Positions 25,049 through 33,965 of a DNA stretch of 58,409 nucleotides are shown here, one piece after another. Under the pieces are notes generated by a model. It made no database searches and was not told the origin of the DNA. It worked only from the letters and a program-made list of their open reading frames with translations. Position 1 is the first letter of the stretch, and each line of letters starts with the position of its first letter. The translations under genes and the position numbers were made by a program. This stretch comes from an uncultured Rhodospirillaceae bacterium. GTDB taxonomy: Bacteria; Pseudomonadota; Alphaproteobacteria; Rhodospirillales; Magnetospirillaceae. The stretch spans positions 1 through 58,409 of the forward strand of contig CAJANL010000338.1 of assembly GCA_903941105.1 (NCBI GenBank). The letters are read 5' to 3'.

Positions 25049-27103
25049 ATGTCTATTCAAACACTGCCCTCCGTCTGTCCCCATGACTGCCCCAGCGCCT
25101 GCGCCTTGGCGGTGGAGATTGTCGACGGCGACCGGATCGGCCGGGTGCACGGCGCCGCCATGCCCTATCAGGACGGTGTCATCTGCGCCAAGGTCGCCCG
25201 TTATGCCGAGCGCGTCCACCACCCCGACCGGTTGCGGCAGCCGCTGCGGCGGGTCGGCGCCAAGGGTGAGGGCCGCTTTGCCCCCATCGCCTGGGACGAG
25301 GCGCTGGACGAGATCGCCGACCGCTTCCTCGACGCCACCATCAAATACGGCTCGGAAGCGGTGTGGCCCTATTACTACGCCGGCACCATGGGCCTGGTGC
25401 AGCAGAGTGGCATCAACCGCCTGCGCCGGCTGATGGGCTATTCCGAGCAGGCCCGCACCATCTGCTCCGCCGCCGCCGGGGCCGGCTGGACCGCCGGTGT
25501 CGGCGCCAAGTGGGGCGTCGACCCGCGCGAGATTCCCGACAGCGATCTGGTGGTGGTGTGGGGCGCCAATCCGGTCGCCACCCAGTTGCATCTGATGGGC
25601 CTGATCCAGCGCGCCCGCAAGGAACGCGGCGCCAAGCTGGTGGTGATCGACCCTTACCGCACCGCCACCGCCGAGAAGGCCGATCTGCACCTGATGCTGC
25701 GGCCGGGCACCGACGGCGCCCTGGCTGTCGCCGTGATGCATGTGCTGTTCCGCGAGGGGCTGGCCGACCGTGAGTTCCTCCGGCAGCGCACCGACTACAC
25801 CGCGCGGCTGGAGGCCCATCTCATCACCCGCTCGCCCAGCTGGGCAGCCGGCATCACCGGGCTGACGGTGGACGAGATCGAAGGCTTCGCCATGCTCTAC
25901 GGCGAGACCCGGCGAAGTTTCCTGCGGGTCGGCTACGGCTTCTCGCGCTCGCGCAACGGCTCGGTCAACCTGCACGCGGTGAGCTGCCTGCCGGCGGTGA
26001 CGGGGGCCTGGCAGCATCGCGGCGGCGGCGCGGTGCAGAGCATGGGCGGCGTGTTCCGCCTTGACCGCCGCCTGCTGGACGGTAGCGATACCGAGGCCGC
26101 CCTGACCCGCGTGCTCGACATGAGCCGCATCGGCGCCGTGCTGACCGGCGACCGGCGCGACCTCGGCGATGGCCCGCCGGTGACCGCCATGCTGGTGCAG
26201 AACACCAACCCGGCCGCCGTCGCCCCCGACAGCGGACTGGTGCGCAAGGGTCTGCGCCGCGCCGACCTGTTCCTGGCGGTGCACGAGCAGTTCCTCACCG
26301 CCACCGCCGCCCATGCCGATATGGTGCTGCCGGCCACCACCAGCATGGAGCACGCCGACCTCTACAGCTCCTACGGCCACAGCTTTCTCCAGGCGGCCAA
26401 ACCGGTGATCGCGCCCGTGGGCGAGGCCCGCTCCAACCATTGGGTCACCGCCGAGTTGGCCCGCCGCCTCGACTGCCAGCATGACGCCTTCGCCATGACC
26501 GAGTGGCAACTGATGGATGCCACCCTGGCCGCCTCGGGACTGCCCGGCGCCGACGCGCTGCACGCCATGGGCTGGCTGGACTGCGGGCTGTCCTTCGACC
26601 AGGCCCATTTCCTCGACGGCTTCGGCCATGGCCGCTTCCGCTTCTTCCCCAACTGGGCCGAGCTGGGCGACGACCATGCCGGCCTGCCCGACATGCCCGA
26701 CCACCTCGCCACCATCGACGAGGCCGACGCCGAGCACCCGTTCCGCCTGATCACCCCGCCGTCGCGCCATTTCCTCAATTCCAGCTTCAGCGAGACCCCC
26801 ACCTCGCGGCAGCAGGCGGTGCGGCCGACCGCCCTGATGCATCCCGACGACGCGGCGCCGCTGGGCATCGGCGATGGCGAACCGGTGCGGCTGGGCAATG
26901 CCAAGGGATCGCTGCTGGTGCACGCGCAACTTACCCCCGGCATCGCGCGGGGCGTGGTGGCGGTGGAGAGCATCTGGCCCGATGCGAGCTTCCTCGAAGG
27001 CGCCGGCATCAACCTGCTGACCAGCGCCGAACCGGCGGTTCCGGCCGGCGGCGCGGCGTTCCACGACACCAAGGTGTGGCTGAAGGCACAAAGGGACACA
27101 TGA
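25049..27103 (+). CDS. Molybdopterin-dependent oxidoreductase (bis-MGD, [4Fe-4S])
   Basis: A 684-residue protein of the DMSO reductase/formate dehydrogenase superfamily. N-terminal cysteines CPHDCPSAC plus the later Cys in GVICAK would ligate a [4Fe-4S] cluster. [14 protein letters not shown] and [17 protein letters not shown] are the usual MGD-contacting stretches, and the C-terminal cap starts near [16 protein letters not shown]. No Tat signal is visible, so it is probably cytoplasmic, and no electron-transfer or membrane subunit is encoded beside it. Its substrate is unknown. Its stop overlaps the mipZ start by ATGA. Divergent from the lhgO-like gene. Confidence 0.85.
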   Translation: MSIQTLPSVCPHDCPSACALAVEIVDGDRIGRVHGAAMPYQDGVICAKVARYAERVHHPDRLRQPLRRVGAKGEGRFAPIAWDEALDEIADRFLDATIKYGSEAVWPYYYAGTMGLVQQSGINRLRRLMGYSEQARTICSAAAGAGWTAGVGAKWGVDPREIPDSDLVVVWGANPVATQLHLMGLIQRARKERGAKLVVIDPYRTATAEKADLHLMLRPGTDGALAVAVMHVLFREGLADREFLRQRTDYTARLEAHLITRSPSWAAGITGLTVDEIEGFAMLYGETRRSFLRVGYGFSRSRNGSVNLHAVSCLPAVTGAWQHRGGGAVQSMGGVFRLDRRLLDGSDTEAALTRVLDMSRIGAVLTGDRRDLGDGPPVTAMLVQNTNPAAVAPDSGLVRKGLRRADLFLAVHEQFLTATAAHADMVLPATTSMEHADLYSSYGHSFLQAAKPVIAPVGEARSNHWVTAELARRLDCQHDAFAMTEWQLMDATLAASGLPGADALHAMGWLDCGLSFDQAHFLDGFGHGRFRFFPNWAELGDDHAGLPDMPDHLATIDEADAEHPFRLITPPSRHFLNSSFSETPTSRQQAVRPTALMHPDDAAPLGIGDGEPVRLGNAKGSLLVHAQLTPGIARGVVAVESIWPDASFLEGAGINLLTSAEPAVPAGGAAFHDTKVWLKAQRDT

Positions 27104-27945
27104 CCACCACCAAGCGCGCGCACGTCATCGTCGTCGGCAACGAGAAGGGCGGCACCGGCAAATCCACGGTGTCCATGCACCTCATCGTCGGCCTGCTGTC
27201 GCTGGGCCTCAAAGTGGGCAGCATCGACATCGACGCCCGCCAAGCCACCCTGACCCGCTACCTGCAGAACCGCACCGCGCGCAAGGATATCGAGCGGCTC
27301 GGGCTGGCCCTGCCCGAGCATGTGGCGGTGCCGCCCACCGCCGACCGTGCCGGCGACGAAGCCCAGCTGTCCGAGACGGTGGCCCGCATGTTGGGCGAGC
27401 ACGACGCCATCGTCATCGACACCCCGGGCAGTGACCACTACCTGTCGCGCCTGGGGCATTCCTTCGCCGACACCCTGGTGACTCCGCTCAATGACAGCCT
27501 GATCGACCTCGACGTGCTGGCCCTGGTCGATCCCCAGACCATGCGCATCGTGCGGCCCAGCCACTACGCCGAGATGGTGTGGGAGACCAAGAAGGCCCGT
27601 GCCCTGCGCGGCGAGAAGGCGGTGGTCGACTGGATCGTCATGCGCAACCGCCTGCACGCCCTGGACGCCCGCAATAAGCGCGACATGGAAAAGCTGCTGG
27701 CAGAGCTGGCGCGGCGCATCGGCTTCCGCCTGGTGCCCGGCCTGGGCGAGCGCGTCATCTACCGCTCCATGTTCCTGGAAGGGCTGACGCTGCTGGACCT
27801 GCGGCACAAGGTGCCGGGCTTCGAACTCAACATGAGCCACGTCACCGCCCGTCAGGAGCTGCGCTCCATGATGGAGGCGGTCGGCCTGATGGGTCTGGCA
27901 CGGGATCGGGGTTTTGTGGCCCCTCTCCCAGCAGGAGAGGGATGA
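27100..27945 (+). CDS. mipZ: MipZ, ParA-like ATPase positioning the division plane
   Basis: A 281-residue P-loop ATPase with the deviant Walker A NEKGGTGKSTVSMHL, the second lysine-type switch DIDARQATLTRYL and DAIVIDTPGSDHYL as Walker B. In alphaproteobacteria MipZ binds ParB at the poles and inhibits FtsZ so that the cell divides at the middle. Sequence after residue 150 (EMVWETKKARALRG, YRSMFLEGLTLLDL) fits MipZ rather than chromosomal ParA. The start lies on an ATGA overlap with the molybdopterin gene. The last residues (about GFVAPLPAGEG) are coded by a palindromic repeat and are probably not part of the folded protein. Confidence 0.9.
   Translation: MTTTKRAHVIVVGNEKGGTGKSTVSMHLIVGLLSLGLKVGSIDIDARQATLTRYLQNRTARKDIERLGLALPEHVAVPPTADRAGDEAQLSETVARMLGEHDAIVIDTPGSDHYLSRLGHSFADTLVTPLNDSLIDLDVLALVDPQTMRIVRPSHYAEMVWETKKARALRGEKAVVDWIVMRNRLHALDARNKRDMEKLLAELARRIGFRLVPGLGERVIYRSMFLEGLTLLDLRHKVPGFELNMSHVTARQELRSMMEAVGLMGLARDRGFVAPLPAGEG
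27921..27942. repeat. Palindromic CCCTCTCC...GGAGAGGG element at the end of mipZ
   Basis: An 8-bp perfect inverted repeat (CCCTCTCC, loop CAGCA, GGAGAGGG) that ends three bases before the mipZ stop region. Such CCTCTCCC palindromes recur between genes in many proteobacteria. It lies between convergent mipZ and dksA and may also act as a transcription end for either gene. Confidence 0.55.
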
Positions 27946-27948
27946 ACG

Positions 27949-28365
27949 CTAATCTTCGCGGTGGGTGCGTTCCAGGCGCTCGTGGCGCTCCTGGGCCTCG
28001 ATGGAGAGCGTCGCGATGGGGCGGGCTTCCAGACGGCGGATGCTGATGGGCTCGCCGCTTTCTTCGCAATACCCGTAGGACCCGTCCTCGATACGCTCCA
28101 GCGCCGAATCGATCTTGGCGATCAGCTTGCGCTCGCGGTCACGGGTGCGCAACTCCAGCGCCCGATCCGTCTCGGCGGAGGCGCGGTCGGCGATGTCCGG
28201 TTCCTGCAGACCACCTTCCTGCAGATGGGCAAGAGTCTCGTCCGATTCACGGAGCAGTTCCCCCCGCCACCGCAGCAGCTTCTGACGGAAGTACTCTTTC
28301 ATGGTGTCGTTCATGAAGGGGTCGTCCTCGGACGGTCGGTATTCCGGCGGTAACGTGACGGTCAT
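27949..28365 (-). CDS. dksA: RNA polymerase-binding transcription factor DksA
   Basis: A 138-residue DksA. A coiled coil (WRGELLRESDETLAHLQEG, then DRASAETDRALELRTRDRERKL) carries the family's acidic tip, and the globular end reads GSYGYCEESGEPISIRRLEARPIATLSIEAQERHER. Only one of the four zinc cysteines of the classic protein remains, as is common in alphaproteobacterial DksA. It would act with ppGpp on RNA polymerase in the stringent response. ATG at 28365 has GAGGGAAGGG directly upstream; two earlier in-frame starts would add residues without a site. A sigma-70-like promoter lies 42-70 bases upstream. Confidence 0.9.
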   Translation of the reverse strand: MTVTLPPEYRPSEDDPFMNDTMKEYFRQKLLRWRGELLRESDETLAHLQEGGLQEPDIADRASAETDRALELRTRDRERKLIAKIDSALERIEDGSYGYCEESGEPISIRRLEARPIATLSIEAQERHERLERTHRED

Positions 28366-28406
28366 CCCTTCCCTCGATGCAAGGGTCAATCCGATTTTGC
28401 TGCCGG

Positions 28407-28435
28407 AATATATGGAGACGACGGAGGGGCCGCAA
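28407..28435 (-). promoter_or_regulatory. Candidate sigma-70 promoter of dksA
   Basis: On the minus strand TTGCGG (28435-28430) and TATATT (28412-28407) are separated by exactly 17 bases, in the 98-base gap between fliX and dksA. A small hairpin (GGGGG/CCCCC, 28436-28452) just upstream could end fliX transcription. Confidence 0.5.
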
Positions 28436-28463
28436 GGGGGATATTCACCCCCTGTCCAGGAGC

Positions 28464-28898
28464 TCAGGCGAGACCCCGGCTGAGTTTGGCCAATTCGACC
28501 TCGGCGCGCAGTTCGATTTCGTCAAGGATGGCGCCCAGTCTGGGATCGCTGCAGGCTTCGCGGCGGGTGCGCACCGTCTGCGCCAGGGATACGAGCTTTT
28601 CCCTGGGGATCTCGCCCATCAACAATCCATGACGAACCTCCTCCAACTGGTCGAGGATGTCCTCGCCGCGGGAGATCAGGCGCTTGCGGGCTTCGTGCTC
28701 GGTGGCGTCTCCCATGGACTGCACCACCAGCAAGGCGTCGACGCTGCTGACGGCCGTCGGCGATTCGACGGCGTGCGCCTCCTCCATGGAATCCATGGCA
28801 TCGACGAGCGCCTTCTTGAATTCGCCCTTCTTCTCGGACTTCTCGGTCCGCTTGGTTCCGCTGGAAGGGCCTGCGGAACCGACACCGGAAATCTTCAT
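28464..28898 (-). CDS. fliX: Flagellar assembly regulator FliX
   Basis: A 144-residue protein that fits FliX. The N-terminus MKISGVGSAGPSSGTKR is the family's low-complexity start, followed by SVDALLVVQSMGDATEHEARKRLISRGEDILDQLEEVRHGLLMGEIP, which is the conserved helical core. In Caulobacter FliX couples hook-basal-body assembly to the activity of FlbD, the sigma-54 activator, and is likewise divergent from flgI. Here it is divergent from flgI, with a sigma-54-type promoter in the gap on the flgI side. The start is ATG 28898. Confidence 0.87.
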   Translation of the reverse strand: MKISGVGSAGPSSGTKRTEKSEKKGEFKKALVDAMDSMEEAHAVESPTAVSSVDALLVVQSMGDATEHEARKRLISRGEDILDQLEEVRHGLLMGEIPREKLVSLAQTVRTRREACSDPRLGAILDEIELRAEVELAKLSRGLA

Positions 28899-29105
28899 GC
28901 GTCCCCGGGACTGCAAAGATGGATAGATCAACGATCCAATTCTAGCCGCAACCTTGCTCCGGCGAAAGGCGCTATTTCGGCCGGCCGCGGCGCGTTTCCA
29001 GACTAGGCAGCTTTTGCCGGGCGCAAGGGACGGAAATGCCCGGTGATTTCGCCTTCCCTCATCCAAGGCGGCGTGCAACCCCTTGCGTTTCCAGGCAACG
29101 GAAAC

Positions 29106-29121
29106 TGGCACGGGATTCGCA
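29106..29121 (+). promoter_or_regulatory. Sigma-54 type (-24/-12) promoter of the flgI operon
   Basis: TGGCACGGGATTCGCA matches the consensus TGGCAC-N5-TTGCA with one mismatch, with the invariant GG and GC exactly 10 bases apart. It ends 42 bases before the flgI ATG. This is the class of promoter expected for a flagellar gene controlled by FlbD/FliX in alphaproteobacteria. Confidence 0.65.
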
Positions 29122-29163
29122 TCGGTAGGGCTGCCTAACGATGACCCGACAGGACTCGACGTC

Positions 29164-30336
29164 ATGAAACGCATCTTCGCCGCCTCCCTCCTCCCGACCT
29201 CGCTGAGGGCCTTCGTGCTTGCAGCGGGTTTGCTGGCCGCCACCGTCGGACTGCTGCCCGGCGCCGCCTTCGGTGCCTCGCGCATCAAGGACATCGCGGA
29301 TTTCGAGGGGGTGCGGGACAACATGCTGATCGGCTACGGCCTGGTGGTCGGCCTCAACGGCACCGGCGACAGCCTGACCAACGCGCCGTTCACCAAGGAA
29401 AGCCTGGTCGGCATGCTGGAGCGTCTCGGCGTCAACATCCGCGACAAGACCGGCGCCATCACCGCGCTGTCGCCCAAGAACATGGCGGCGGTCATGGTGA
29501 CCGGCGTCCTGCCGCCCTTCGCCCGCCAGGGCACCCGCATCGACGTCCAGGTGGCCGCCATGGGCGACGCCAAGAACATCAGCGGCGGGACCCTGCTGGT
29601 GACGCCGCTGATCGGCGCCGACGGTGAGGTCTATGCCGTGGGCCAGGGCAACGTCGCCACCGGTGCCGTTTCCGCCTCGGGCGCCTCGGGCTCCTCGGTC
29701 ACCAAGGGCGTACCGACCTCGGGCCGCGTCGCCAACGGGGCGATCGTCGAGCGTGAGCTGCCCTTCGAGATGTCGCACATGGAGACGGTCAAGGTTTCGC
29801 TGCGCAATCCCGACTTCACCACCGCGCGCCGTCTCGCCCAGGCGGTCAACGCCTATCTCGGCAGCGATATCGCCCGCCCGATCGATCCCGCCACGGTGCA
29901 GATGATCGTGCCGCCCAGCTACCGCTCCAACGTGGTCGGCCTGCTCACCGACATCGAGCAACTGCGCGTCGAACCCGACCAGTTGGCCCGCATCGTCATC
30001 GACGAGGCGTCGGGCACCATCGTCATGGGCGAGGCGGTCCGCATCAGCACGGTGGCCATCGCGCAGGGCCAGCTCACCATCCGCATCACCGAGACGCCGC
30101 AGGTGTCGCAGCCCTCGCCGTTCAGCGCGGTGACCGACGCCACCACGGTGCAGCGCACCGACATCGAGGTCGACGACGGCTCGCAGAAGCGGCTGGCCGT
30201 GGTGCCCCACAGCGTCAGCCTGCAGGAACTGGTCAACGGCTTGAACTCGCTGGGCATCGGCCCGCGCGACCTGATCACCATCCTGCAGGCCATCAAGGCA
30301 GCCGGCGCGCTGCAGGCCGAAATCGAGGTGATGTGA
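29164..30336 (+). CDS. flgI: Flagellar P-ring protein FlgI
   Basis: A 390-residue periplasmic protein with a signal peptide (hydrophobic stretch FVLAAGLLAATVGLLPGAAFG). The conserved N-terminal core ASRIKDIADFEGVRDNMLIGYGLVVGLNGTGD and the C-terminal GIGPRDLITILQAIKAAGAL leave no doubt. It forms the P ring around the flagellar rod in the peptidoglycan. First gene of a five-gene unit (flgI-flgJ-flgN-flgK-flgL) driven by the upstream sigma-54-like promoter; its stop overlaps the next ATG by one base. Confidence 0.95.
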   Translation: MKRIFAASLLPTSLRAFVLAAGLLAATVGLLPGAAFGASRIKDIADFEGVRDNMLIGYGLVVGLNGTGDSLTNAPFTKESLVGMLERLGVNIRDKTGAITALSPKNMAAVMVTGVLPPFARQGTRIDVQVAAMGDAKNISGGTLLVTPLIGADGEVYAVGQGNVATGAVSASGASGSSVTKGVPTSGRVANGAIVERELPFEMSHMETVKVSLRNPDFTTARRLAQAVNAYLGSDIARPIDPATVQMIVPPSYRSNVVGLLTDIEQLRVEPDQLARIVIDEASGTIVMGEAVRISTVAIAQGQLTIRITETPQVSQPSPFSAVTDATTVQRTDIEVDDGSQKRLAVVPHSVSLQELVNGLNSLGIGPRDLITILQAIKAAGALQAEIEVM

Positions 30337-30656
30337 TGAACGCCTCCGCCGCCATGCCGACGCTGGCCACCGATCCCAAGCTGGGCCAGCCGATCCATGC
30401 CCCCCGCCAGGCCACCACCCCGGCCGCGGCCGACAAGGTCTCGCGCCAGTTCGAGGCGGTCTTCATGTCGCAGATGCTCCAGCACATGTTCTCGGGCATC
30501 AAGGGCGACGGGATTTTCGGCGGCGGTAGCGGCGAACAGATGTTCAAGAGCATGCTGCTCGACGAGTACGGCAAGATGATCGCCAACCGGGGCAACGGCA
30601 TCGGCATCGCCGACGCCATGCGGCGCAGCCTGCTCCAGGGCCAAGAGGTACACTGA
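30336..30656 (+). CDS. flgJ: FlgJ-type rod-binding protein without muramidase domain
   Basis: A 106-residue protein made only of the rod-binding half of FlgJ: SRQFEAVFMSQMLQHMFSGI, then GGGSGEQMFKSMLLDEYGKMIANR and GIADAMRRSLLQ. The peptidoglycan hydrolase domain of enteric FlgJ is missing, as usual in alphaproteobacteria, so the muralytic activity must come from another protein. It starts on the last base of flgI (TGATG) and ends one base before the flgN-like gene. Confidence 0.87.
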   Translation: MNASAAMPTLATDPKLGQPIHAPRQATTPAAADKVSRQFEAVFMSQMLQHMFSGIKGDGIFGGGSGEQMFKSMLLDEYGKMIANRGNGIGIADAMRRSLLQGQEVH

Positions 30657-30657
30657 G

Positions 30658-31101
30658 ATGACCGAGATGAACACCTTCCCCTACGACGACGTGGTCTTCG
30701 CCTGCACCCACCTGTGCGACCTGCTCGAAGTGGAGAACGAAGCCCTGTCGGTGCACGATCCCGTCACCGTGCGCGAGTTGTCCGACAACAAGGCGGCGCT
30801 GGCCCGGCTCTACGAGCAGTCCATGCGGCCGCTGTTCGACGACCCCACGGTCATCGACGACCTCCCCGCCGAGCAACGCGAGGAACTGAAGGAACTGGGC
30901 GGGCGCCTCAAGGAGCTGGTGGAGATCAACGCTCGCCGGCTGAAGGCCGAGATGGCCGCCTGCCAGACGGTGATGGAAATCGTGGTCGGCGCGGTCAAGC
31001 AGAACACCGTCAATACCAACACCTATGGCCGCGGCGGCCATTTCGATGCCCTGCAAAAGGGTGCCGCCGGCAATTCGATCTCATTCAATAAAACCCTCTG
31101 A
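30658..31101 (+). CDS. flgN: FlgN-like chaperone for FlgK and FlgL
   Basis: A 147-residue, largely helical protein in the position and size of FlgN, the cytoplasmic export chaperone of the hook-associated proteins. It shows VVFACTHLCDLLEVENEALSV at the start, LPAEQREELKELGGRLKELVEINARRLKAEM in the centre and a TNTYGRGG C-terminal patch. Sequence similarity to enteric FlgN is not obvious; the call rests on helical profile and on being directly before flgK-flgL. A start at ATG 30667 is also possible. Confidence 0.7.
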   Translation: MTEMNTFPYDDVVFACTHLCDLLEVENEALSVHDPVTVRELSDNKAALARLYEQSMRPLFDDPTVIDDLPAEQREELKELGGRLKELVEINARRLKAEMAACQTVMEIVVGAVKQNTVNTNTYGRGGHFDALQKGAAGNSISFNKTL

Positions 31102-31127
31102 CGCCAGAACGGCGGGGAGTTTCGATC

Positions 31128-33953
31128 ATGTCGCTCAGCCTAGGACTCCAGACGGCCATATCGGGCCTGCTGACCAACCAGCGGGCGCTGGACGTCATTT
31201 CCCAGAACGTGGTCAACGTCAACACCCCCGGCTATACCCGCAAGGTGATGACGCCGGAATCGCGGGTGCTGAACGGCAACGGCGCCGGCGTCCAGGAGGC
31301 CGCGATCACCCGCGCCGTGGACGAGGGGCTGTTGGCGGACCTGCGGCGTCAGACCTCCACCATGGGCCAGCTCGAATCGCTTCAGGATTACTACCCGCGT
31401 ATCGAGGACACCTTCGGCCAGGTCGGCGACGACAACACCGTCTCGCACGTCCTGCAGTACCTGCAGAACTCCTTCCAGGTCATGAGCAACGAGGCCGACA
31501 AGCCGACCCAGCAGTGGGGCGCCGTCGCTTCGGCGGTGGATACCACCACCCAGATCCAGCAGATGACCGACCAGTTGCAGCAGTTGCGCCTGGAGGCCGA
31601 TCGCGACGTGGAGAACACCGTCGGACTGGTCAACGAACAGCTCGCCAACATCGCCGACCTCAACAACAAGATCGTGCGCAACCTGGCGACCGGCACCAAC
31701 GCCGAAGACCTCAAGGACAAGCGCGACACCGCGCTGAACGCCGTCGCGTCCTACCTCGACATCCAGTATTACGAGCGCTCGGATGGTTCGATGCTGGTGT
31801 TCACCGGCACCGGCCGCACCCTGATCGACAATGTCGGCGGCACGCTGACCCACAGCGCCACCACCACCACCGACGCCTCGCTGACGCTGGCCGGCGGCAA
31901 CTTCAACAAGATCACCCTGAACAGTTTCAGCTACGACCTCGGCCCCGAGATCCGCGACGGCAAGCTGCGGGCGCTGCTCGACATGCGCGACATCGCCATT
32001 CCCAATCTTCAGGCCAACCTGGACCAGTTGAGCCAGGAGCTGATGATCAACGTCAACCAGGCGCATAATCGCGGCACGGTGATGCCGGCCATGTCCTCGA
32101 CCTATGACGGCACGCGCATCTTCGCCAAGCAGGGCGACGTGGTGACCTCCGCCACCGACGTGGCGCCCACCATCTATTTCGGCAGCACCTCGCTGGCCAC
32201 TGCCAACTTCGGCAGCCTGACCTTCGACAACGCCAACGCCACCTATCCCTACCGCGCCACCATCGCCGCGGCGACCGGCGGTTCTCTCGCCGCCCTGACC
32301 GCCGGCAAGACCTTCAGCATCACCGGCAGCACCGACCCGCGCAACGACGGTACCTACAAGGTGGTCTCGGTCAGCGGCGACACCCTTACCGTCGACAAGA
32401 CCAATCCGCGCCAGACCATCCAGCTGGGCACCGGCGACGACGTCTCCATCGGCCTGTTCGATACCGACGGCAATCAGATCACCCAGGCCATGCTGCGCGA
32501 CATCATGCAGGTGAATTATTCCGCGTCCTGGACCAGCGCCGACACCGCGCGCGGCAAGGACGACTACGAGGCCAAGAGCAGCGCCGGGCCGTGGTCCATC
32601 AACGAGGTGTCCTCCCACCTGGAGCGGTGGTTGAAGGCGCAAGGCACCAGCTACGCCAATGCCAGCGTCGAGCTGTCGTCCGAAGGCAAGCTGACCATCG
32701 ACATCGGCGACAGCGACACCTCACTGACCTTCCGCGATCAGGTTTCGTCCACCATTGGGGCCGACGCCGCCGACGCCACCATCAGCTTCGACGTCGACGG
32801 CGACGGCACCGCCGACGAGACCGTCGAGGGCTTCTCCAACTTTTTCGGCCTCAACGACTTCTTCGTCACCAACGCACCGCAGTCGATCTCCGAATCGGCC
32901 ATCAAGGAGACCAACTACAAGACGACGGCGCTGACGCGCACCATGCGCATCCTCGACCAGTCCGGCCAGATCGGAAACTCGATCTCGATTCCGCCGGGCC
33001 AGACCCTCGCCGACATCGCCACTACCATCAACAACGCGACCAAGGTGACGGACTCGGCGGTGCTGGCGTCCAACACCATCAATCTGGCCACCGGCGCGAC
33101 CTTCACCATCTCGGACGCTTCCGGCGCCACCGTGGCGTCGATCAATTTCGTCGCCAACGCTGCGCTCACCCTGGAGCAGCTGGCGGGAACTTTCACCAAT
33201 CCCGCCAACAGCATGAAGGCCGAAGTTATCCGTGAGGGCGACAACTACCGCCTGCGCCTGTTCGACACCCGCGGCGGCGAACTCGGCATCGCCATTTCGG
33301 GCGGCGTGGTGGGCAGCACCACCCTGGAAAAGACACTGCAGCTGACCAGCACCCAGCGGGTGCGCGCCACCGTCGTCCCCGAGGGGTCCGGCAGCCGGTT
33401 GCGCATCACCAACACCCAGGACCAGGAACTTTATATCGCGGCCGACCCCGACGCCCAGGACAAGAGCATCATCACCGACCTCGGCCTGCAGCACGCGGCG
33501 ACCCGCACCTCCAGCCGGCTCGACGTGCGGAGCGACATCCAGTCGGCTCCCGAGCACCTCAGCCGCGGCGCGGTGCAATGGGACCCCGATCGCGAAAAGT
33601 ATTACCTGTCCGAAGGCGACAACACGACGGCGCTGCAATTGGTCGACGCGCTGGCCGAAAAGGTCCGGATCAACAGTGCCGGCAATGTTTCGACCGGAAG
33701 CTATACCATCGCGGAGTACGCCTCGGCCTCCATCTCGGTGGTCTCCCGTCAGTCGAGCCACTCCAGCGATCAGCTCGATTATCAGAACACGTTGAAACAG
33801 GCCCTTGACTTCCAATACACTTCGACGAGCGGCGTGAACCTCGACGAAGAGATTTCCAACATGATCAACTTCCAGCAGGCATACTCGGCGTCGGCGAAGG
33901 TCATCTCGACCCTGGCGCAAATGCTGGAAGAACTGGTCAATATTATTCGGTAA
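31128..33953 (+). CDS. flgK: Flagellar hook-associated protein 1, FlgK, enlarged
   Basis: A 941-residue FlgK, well above the roughly 550 of enteric FlgK. The N-terminal D0/D1 helices are clear (GLQTAISGLLTNQRALDVISQNVVNVNTPGYTRK) and so is the C-terminal helix (MINFQQAYSASAKVISTLAQMLEELVNII). The middle is expanded: residues about 355-434 carry a beta module (GKTFSITGSTDPRNDGTYKVV) found again in FlgL, and 600-800 hold Asp/Ser/Thr-rich segments. It joins hook and filament. The gap to flgN is 26 bases, with GGGGAG before ATG. Twelve bases separate it from flgL. Confidence 0.93.
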   Translation: MSLSLGLQTAISGLLTNQRALDVISQNVVNVNTPGYTRKVMTPESRVLNGNGAGVQEAAITRAVDEGLLADLRRQTSTMGQLESLQDYYPRIEDTFGQVGDDNTVSHVLQYLQNSFQVMSNEADKPTQQWGAVASAVDTTTQIQQMTDQLQQLRLEADRDVENTVGLVNEQLANIADLNNKIVRNLATGTNAEDLKDKRDTALNAVASYLDIQYYERSDGSMLVFTGTGRTLIDNVGGTLTHSATTTTDASLTLAGGNFNKITLNSFSYDLGPEIRDGKLRALLDMRDIAIPNLQANLDQLSQELMINVNQAHNRGTVMPAMSSTYDGTRIFAKQGDVVTSATDVAPTIYFGSTSLATANFGSLTFDNANATYPYRATIAAATGGSLAALTAGKTFSITGSTDPRNDGTYKVVSVSGDTLTVDKTNPRQTIQLGTGDDVSIGLFDTDGNQITQAMLRDIMQVNYSASWTSADTARGKDDYEAKSSAGPWSINEVSSHLERWLKAQGTSYANASVELSSEGKLTIDIGDSDTSLTFRDQVSSTIGADAADATISFDVDGDGTADETVEGFSNFFGLNDFFVTNAPQSISESAIKETNYKTTALTRTMRILDQSGQIGNSISIPPGQTLADIATTINNATKVTDSAVLASNTINLATGATFTISDASGATVASINFVANAALTLEQLAGTFTNPANSMKAEVIREGDNYRLRLFDTRGGELGIAISGGVVGSTTLEKTLQLTSTQRVRATVVPEGSGSRLRITNTQDQELYIAADPDAQDKSIITDLGLQHAATRTSSRLDVRSDIQSAPEHLSRGAVQWDPDREKYYLSEGDNTTALQLVDALAEKVRINSAGNVSTGSYTIAEYASASISVVSRQSSHSSDQLDYQNTLKQALDFQYTSTSGVNLDEEISNMINFQQAYSASAKVISTLAQMLEELVNIIR

Positions 33954-33965
33954 TGGAGGCCGGCA

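Noticed and set aside
27100..27945. Calling the mipZ gene parA
   Set aside because: The region after the ATPase core fits MipZ and no parB is adjacent.
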